Source: Hamiltosporidium magnivora (lineage: Eukaryota; Microsporidia; Dubosqiidae). Taken from it: a stretch of 37,167 bases of DNA. This document shows, in pieces, positions 32,463-37,167 of this stretch. The stretch covers positions 1-37,167 of the forward strand of contig PITI01000015.1 of assembly GCA_004325065.1 (NCBI GenBank), read 5' to 3'. The notes under the pieces are model-generated. The model was not told the origin of the DNA and ran no database searches. It saw only the letters and a list, made by a program, of their open reading frames with translations. The first letter of the stretch is position 1, and each line of letters starts with the position of its first letter. Made by a program: the position numbers and the translations under genes.

Positions 32463-32590
32463 TTGTAATCATTCTAAATAGAATAAGATTTTAAGCATTT
32501 ATAACAAAGTTAAATCCATATTAAAATATGAATTCAAAGTAGAAAAAAAAATATTTTTAAAAAATCTTAAATATTTTTAATTAAATGGTA

Positions 32591-33607
32591 TTAAATAAAC
32601 TTATTGTCTTTTGTAATTGGATGATAATTCCTATCCACTTGATTATTAATAGGATGATTTCCCTTCTCAAAATATCCAATTGGTTCAAATGTTTTGAGAG
32701 CACATTTATTGGTATATTCACATATTCTTGTATGAAATATAGGGCTATCAACTCCATTTTTATAACTACCTAGAGATACCATATTGGCCATATTGTCATA
32801 TATTCTAGGCGCCAAATATTCAGGTGTATCATAAATAAATCCCATATAATTTCCACACTTACCTACCTGTATATTAGAATACGTATCATCTTTCGTATTT
32901 GGACAAAAAAATATGATAATTCTATTTGCTTCTCCCTTGATACCAAAGTAATTCTGGTGCAAAGCCATCATTTTGGTCTTCGAACGAACTGGAGAACTTT
33001 CCCAACATAAAGCTACATTACCGATATCATTCATAGGCAAAACTTTATCAAATATCATTTTAAATTGAACACCATATTTCATTATATCATTATTAATTAA
33101 ATTAAAAATTGTTCCTATAAATTCTTTTGCATAAACCAGATCTTCGTTTGACATATACCTATAACCACATTGATTGTAATTCGGAGTAATATAATCGAAA
33201 GGAAGATTAGTTTTCTCTACGACAATTTCTGACACATGTGCTTCGCTTGGAGTAGCTACGTGAGAATGTAAATCCTCTTCAACGGCTATATTTGCATCAG
33301 CATCTTCTATTTTGGCCTCTGCCATTAATTTTTCAGCAATAATATCGTCATTTTTACGCATTTCCTCCTCAAGAATAAAATTAGTCTTACTTTTGAAATA
33401 GTATGTTAAATAACAAAGTGATAGTTCATCAAAATGTACATGTACCGGTAATATATATGTTCCTGTACTTTGACATCTTTGAGCACCGAATACTGATTTA
33501 ATAAGCACAAAAATGTGTACAGGAAATACATATATTGCCATACTTCTAGATTTTTGCGCATTAAATTTTTTTATCATAAAAAATGTTATAATAATACCAA
33601 ATAACAT
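32591..33607 (-). CDS. Secreted protein of unknown function with internal duplication (338 aa)
   Basis: It is intact with an ATG start. The N terminus is hydrophobic (LFGIIITFFMI), suggesting a signal peptide or anchor. Residues 18-34 and 43-59 are a duplicated module (YVFPVHIF against YILPVHVH, 25 residues apart). A charged acidic stretch (about 80-120) follows. The rest is a Cys-rich domain with NQCGY, ALCWE, FFCPN, GKCGNYMGF, RICEY and NKCAL, probably disulphide-bonded. Its pattern of a long helix, then FGI, then a Cys-rich loop faintly recalls ADAM/reprolysin metalloprotease domains, but I find no HExxH motif, so activity is unlikely and the relation uncertain. No CCC motif is found near the start. 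Confidence 0.75.
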   Translation of the reverse strand: MLFGIIITFFMIKKFNAQKSRSMAIYVFPVHIFVLIKSVFGAQRCQSTGTYILPVHVHFDELSLCYLTYYFKSKTNFILEEEMRKNDDIIAEKLMAEAKIEDADANIAVEEDLHSHVATPSEAHVSEIVVEKTNLPFDYITPNYNQCGYRYMSNEDLVYAKEFIGTIFNLINNDIMKYGVQFKMIFDKVLPMNDIGNVALCWESSPVRSKTKMMALHQNYFGIKGEANRIIIFFCPNTKDDTYSNIQVGKCGNYMGFIYDTPEYLAPRIYDNMANMVSLGSYKNGVDSPIFHTRICEYTNKCALKTFEPIGYFEKGNHPINNQVDRNYHPITKDNKFI

Positions 33608-34894
33608 ATTTCCTTAACAAAATTATATTTTGTTTAAAAATATTTCTTTATTTGAAACAGTTTTATATTTTAAAGAATCGGTTTTAAACTAAAACATTTT
33701 GTAACATAAAGTTTTATATGTATTTAATCCTTTATAAGAATATTCTAATAATAGACTTACAATAATTTCTAAATGGTTTGAAAATGGATTTTATATAATA
33801 AACTGTAAAATATACTATTTAACATAAAAAGTTAATTTAATGATATTTTATATGGTAAGAAGATAAATTGATTAGAATTTTTATAGCTTTTTAATATGAA
33901 TATTTTCTCTTATACGTATGAAGCAAACTGACTGTATAAAGTATTAAAAGATTAATTTTTATTGAAAGATATATCCTATGAGTATCTTAATTATTAAAAC
34001 GATGAAGGAAACAGCGGAAATTGTAAAAATTATAAATCATTTATTTTGCTATTCTTTAAAAATGAAAATAAACTATCAAATATTGACTTATTCAGCTACT
34101 AAAATATAATGTAATAGGAACGTTTCAAATATGCCTTCTTTTTTTTCTAAATAGTGTTTTTCTGTAAAGCAAACATATTAACTTCTTATATACCGTAAAC
34201 TTAATATTATATTCTGTATTATATTCCTTCTAGCAATCATTATTTAAACATCGTTTTTTAGTCTGTTTCTCTCTAAATTCTTGATAGATATAGGAAAATA
34301 TAATTTTCGTAGGTTTCAATAGCAATATTAGAAATAATAAACTTACAATTTTTTTCTTATAATTGTATTGAAATCGGGGAAAGCAAGACAAATATGGTAA
34401 CTTTGTTAAATTATTTATGTACTTTAATAACTTCTTTTGTTGCCAATATAGGCTGACACAGTTTCCATCTTTAAGAAAAACGAGTCTCGTTTATTTAAAA
34501 TTTACAAAAGTTGATAAAAAAAATATTGCCTATAAATCTTTTTTCATACAATTTAAACATAGATTACCAAAATAAAAACCTAATTTTCTTATCATAGCTA
34601 CTTCTTTAAATTTATACAAATAAATTATTTGTTAATTATTTCTATTTTATAATATCACATCTTGCTATAAAAGAAGCATATGTTATATTGTTGTACTGGC
34701 ATTAACACTTTTTATTATCAACATAGATAACTACTTCCTGGAAATTCTATCGCTATACTCTACGATACATTTCTAAATCTTTTTATTCAAAAGTATATTA
34801 AAGTCATTAAGGTGGCGGATTAATTGCGTTGTTTCGTGAATATTTGTTTTTTTATTTGTAATCGCAGATAGAAACTTGTCTTGGTTTATATAAT
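33608..34894. other. Gene-free spacer
   Basis: AT-rich sequence upstream of the 338-aa gene. Nothing supported. Confidence 0.5.
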
Positions 34895-35075
34895 CAACTG
34901 AATTCCCACTTACTCTAAACTATCATCACCGAATAGATTTTTTGATGAGATATATCATAGAGACAAATATGTTGTCTACTTAAATGGTGCAAAGACATAT
35001 TAACCGGTATAAACTGCCACTTCGTTTTGCGGGCTTTACAAAAAAGGTATATTTTTTTGTAAAAATCACAGAATA
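34895..35075 (+). pseudogene. Dispersed family E, copy E5 (short fragment)
   Basis: One + frame reads EFPLTLNYHHRIDF, a run to a single stop, then MVQRHINRYKLPLRF. This matches E3 (FPLTLHFMNPINF, HINRYNL) and E1 (HINNYNLKLRL). At DNA level TTCCCACTTACTCTA is identical to the reverse complement of E3 near 12670-12685. Only the middle of the unit is present. Confidence 0.6.
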
Positions 35076-35921
35076 AATCTTCTAAATCTAACGAGCAAGC
35101 TAGCTTTCTCGTCCATTTACATTCAAATCACTTATAAGTATAATTCTGGTTTCTTCTAGTTACATAAAAAACCTACAAAATAGATTCATAGAAAATAATC
35201 CATCGGTTTGAAAAATTATCTTTTTACATACAAATTTCCATTGAACAAATTAAAATTTTTGTGTGGTATTCATTCTACCAAAAATCTAAACAATAATTGT
35301 TGCACCAATTTCACAAAATATTTACCAAACGTATAATCTTAATCGGGATTTTTCTTTCTCTATTAAAACATATATTTATTATATAATCGATAGTGTCAGC
35401 TATACATTACACCTCAAAGTATTTAAACGACTTATAAATTTTTGAGAATTTCACAATAATTTTTAAAATTAAGAAGAATATCATTCTTACAGTTTATTTA
35501 TAAACATTACCTAATCAATATAAGTATACAGAAATACACATGACACACCTTCACAAATTTTAATATTTCAAAAAAAATATTCAAACTACTATTTTTCTAA
35601 TATCTTTTCTAAATGGTAGTACATACCAAAACCATAAATATTTTCTACTTTTCTTAAAATTTTAATGTTTAAAGTAAGATTCAATGTAAATCATTTTTTT
35701 TCAGATTTCTTTATAATAACTTTTACAAATACACAAACAAAGTAATATAAAATTTATACTTAAAAGTCTTTTTCATCTAAGAAATACATTTCTATTTTAT
35801 ATAATAATACAATAGAAAGATTCTTTTTAGAATAATATCATGGAATTTATATTTGTTTAAATTTTAAACATTAGTAATAGAAATAAGGTAATAATAATTT
35901 ATAAATTGATTAATACATCAA
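35076..35921. other. Gene-free spacer
   Basis: AT-rich, no supported gene. Confidence 0.5.
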
Positions 35922-36101
35922 TGAAACGTGGAAAAATAATTCTGAAAATAAAATAATAACGTTTCATACATCTTTACTTCAACAAAAAAAAAGAATATGA
36001 AACGCTATAAAAATAATTCTGAAAACAATATAATAACGTTTCATACATCTTTACTCCAACCAAAAAAAAAGAATCTGAAACGCTATTAAAATAAGTAAAA
36101 C
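35922..36101 (+). repeat. 76-78-bp tandem repeat with internal inverted repeat
   Basis: Units start with TGAAACG at 35922, 35998 and 36076; the third is partial. The two full units also contain CGTTTCA (35960 and 36037), the reverse complement of the start word, so each full unit can form a stem. It lies about 0.9-1.0 kb upstream of eL34. Confidence 0.88.
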
Positions 36102-36203
36102 TTAAATTTGTGAATAAGAAATTATAAGCTAAACCTCACAAAAAAAAACAAAAGCAGGTAGAACAGAAGAGTATCAATGTCAGTTAAAAAACATCTCAAA
36201 TAT

Positions 36204-36320
36204 TTATTAAGAATTTACGAAAGGTCTTTTAAAAATGAAATATTAAAAACGTAAAAAATTTTTATTAAGAGATTATGTAAAGGTCTTTTAAAAATGAAAT
36301 ATTAAAAGCTTAAAAAATAT
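36204..36320 (+). repeat. 58-bp tandem duplication
   Basis: Two units start with TTATTAAG at 36204 and 36262, each carrying AAGGTCTTTTAAAAATGAAA. It differs in sequence from the arrays on both sides. Confidence 0.88.
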
Positions 36321-36627
36321 ATGAGTATGTATATCTTAATAAACTCACAAATAAAAAGATTAAGAAATTATAAATCACCTAATTAAGATTAAAAAGATAA
36401 ATCTAATTTTTTTTTGTTAAAAGTAAAATTAACTTCATTTTCACACATTAAGAACCTAATTTATTAATAATTTATTACTTAATAAAAGTCTTATAAATAA
36501 CAATAATTAAGATTTTTGTACTTTTAATATTTACTAGCCTCTTAATATATTAACACTTTTTAACTTATATTTCTTAATTCTTATTCTATATAAAACATAG
36601 ATTCATGTTACCCCTCTTAATGGTTAG

Positions 36628-36900
36628 TAATTATACTAACACCCTATTATTTACTATATCTTATCATTAACACCCTATTATTTACTATTACTTATACTAA
36701 CACCCTATTATTTACTACTACATATACTAACACCCTCTTATTTACTACACTTATACTAACACCCTCTTATTTACTACACTTATACTAACACCTCTATAAC
36801 CAGTATCTTATCTATAACACCCTATTATTTACTATTACATATACTAACACCCTATTATTTACTACTACTTATACTAACACCCCTATAACTAACACCCATA
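36628..36900 (+). repeat. About 30-bp tandem array with AACACCC core, upstream of eL34
   Basis: About nine or ten imperfect units of the form TACTAACACCCTATTATTTA, with a variable tail, run up to about 60 nt before the eL34 ATG. Between 36628 and 36964 the + strand has a single G (36803), a striking strand asymmetry. CCC-like motifs mark microsporidian gene starts, so this looks like an amplified promoter element, or a simple expansion that happens to carry it. Confidence 0.9.
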
Positions 36901-36951
36901 CACCTCCTCTTTCCATATCCTTAAAATTATTTTAATTTCTATTTCTCTTCA

Positions 36952-36962
36952 CCCTTACTTTT
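36952..36962 (+). promoter_or_regulatory. CCC start-site motif of eL34
   Basis: CACCC lies within about 10 nt of the ATG at 36963, as expected for a highly expressed microsporidian ribosomal-protein gene. It supports this start. Confidence 0.5.
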
Positions 36963-37167
36963 ATGTTTGACCGTTTATCAAGAAGAGGAAGACACTCTTA
37001 TAAAACAAGAAGTAACGTATTAAAACTAGTAAGAACAAGAGTATCAAAGAAACTAAAATATATACATTGTAAGAAGAAAGGAACATCACAGAAATGTGGT
37101 ATATGTAAACAAGCACTACATGGTGTAGCAAGACGTAGACCTGCTGATTTCTCTCGTCTTAAGAAAT
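36963..37167 (+). CDS. RPL34: Large-subunit ribosomal protein eL34 (partial, 3' end outside window)
   Basis: A structural protein of the 60S subunit. The 68 visible residues match the eL34 pattern: RLSRRGRHSYKTRSN at the N terminus (family RRxxSYNTxSN), LVRTR, then KCGICKQALHG with the first Cys pair of the zinc ribbon (Cys45, Cys48), then RRRPADFSRL. The family usually has about 110-120 residues, so roughly half is missing because the window ends. It has normal codon use, no frameshift, and GC content higher than the flanks, as for other housekeeping genes. Confidence 0.96.
   Translation, partial: MFDRLSRRGRHSYKTRSNVLKLVRTRVSKKLKYIHCKKKGTSQKCGICKQALHGVARRRPADFSRLKK

Noticed and set aside
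1..37167. CRISPR array, bacterial operon or phage system
   Set aside because: The tandem arrays lack unique spacers and the genes are eukaryotic (eL34, duplicated PFK, Ubp14).

Overview
The window looks like a microsporidian (fungal-lineage intracellular parasite) nuclear contig. It is extremely AT-rich and spliceosomal introns are not needed for the intact genes. Two starts carry a CCC motif just upstream of the ATG, as described for microsporidia (1590-1592 before the ubiquitin protease, 19942-19944 before the FIT-like gene). The recognisable genes are lean eukaryotic housekeeping genes: a Ubp14/USP5-type deubiquitinase, a duplicated eukaryotic-type phosphofructokinase and ribosomal protein eL34. 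Gene density is very low, with about five intact genes in 37 kb. That fits a bloated microsporidian genome such as Hamiltosporidium, but the genus is an inference from layout only.

Layout. 1-1.4 kb: the best preserved copy (E1) of a dispersed, otherwise ruined protein-coding family. 1.6-4.2 kb: the deubiquitinase, with three internal low-complexity or tandem-repeat blocks. 4.2-9.6 kb: no intact gene, but a decayed Ty3/gypsy pol on the minus strand (5.2-5.85 kb), an integrase zinc-finger remnant (about 7.0 kb) and copy E2 (8.1-8.5 kb). 9.66-12.04 kb: a leucine-rich-repeat gene broken by one frameshift and one stop. 12.2-12.9 kb: copy E3. 14.5-16.35 kb: a secreted-protein gene broken by two frameshifts and one stop. 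17.7-18.85 kb: a decayed Ty3/gypsy reverse transcriptase/RNase H. 19.95-20.55 kb: an intact multi-span membrane protein with FIT/Scs3-like histidine motifs. 21.0-21.7 kb: copy E4. 23.6-25.3 kb: two decayed Ty3/gypsy pol fragments lying back to back. 26.4-28.9 kb: phosphofructokinase. 30.3-30.8 kb: a homeodomain-like remnant and a GC-rich island with a strong hairpin. 32.1-33.6 kb: a broken small secreted/membrane protein gene and an intact secreted protein of unknown function. 34.9 kb: copy E5. 35.9-36.9 kb: three different tandem-repeat arrays, the last directly in front of eL34, which runs off the window.

The main hidden signal is that the apparently empty spacers are a graveyard. At least four Ty3/gypsy pol relics can be traced by short motifs occurring in the right order and mostly at the right spacing, although stops and frameshifts leave no long ORF. 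A separate gene family of unknown function is present as five copies in both orientations. Protein functions below are from motif reading by eye; no database search was possible.
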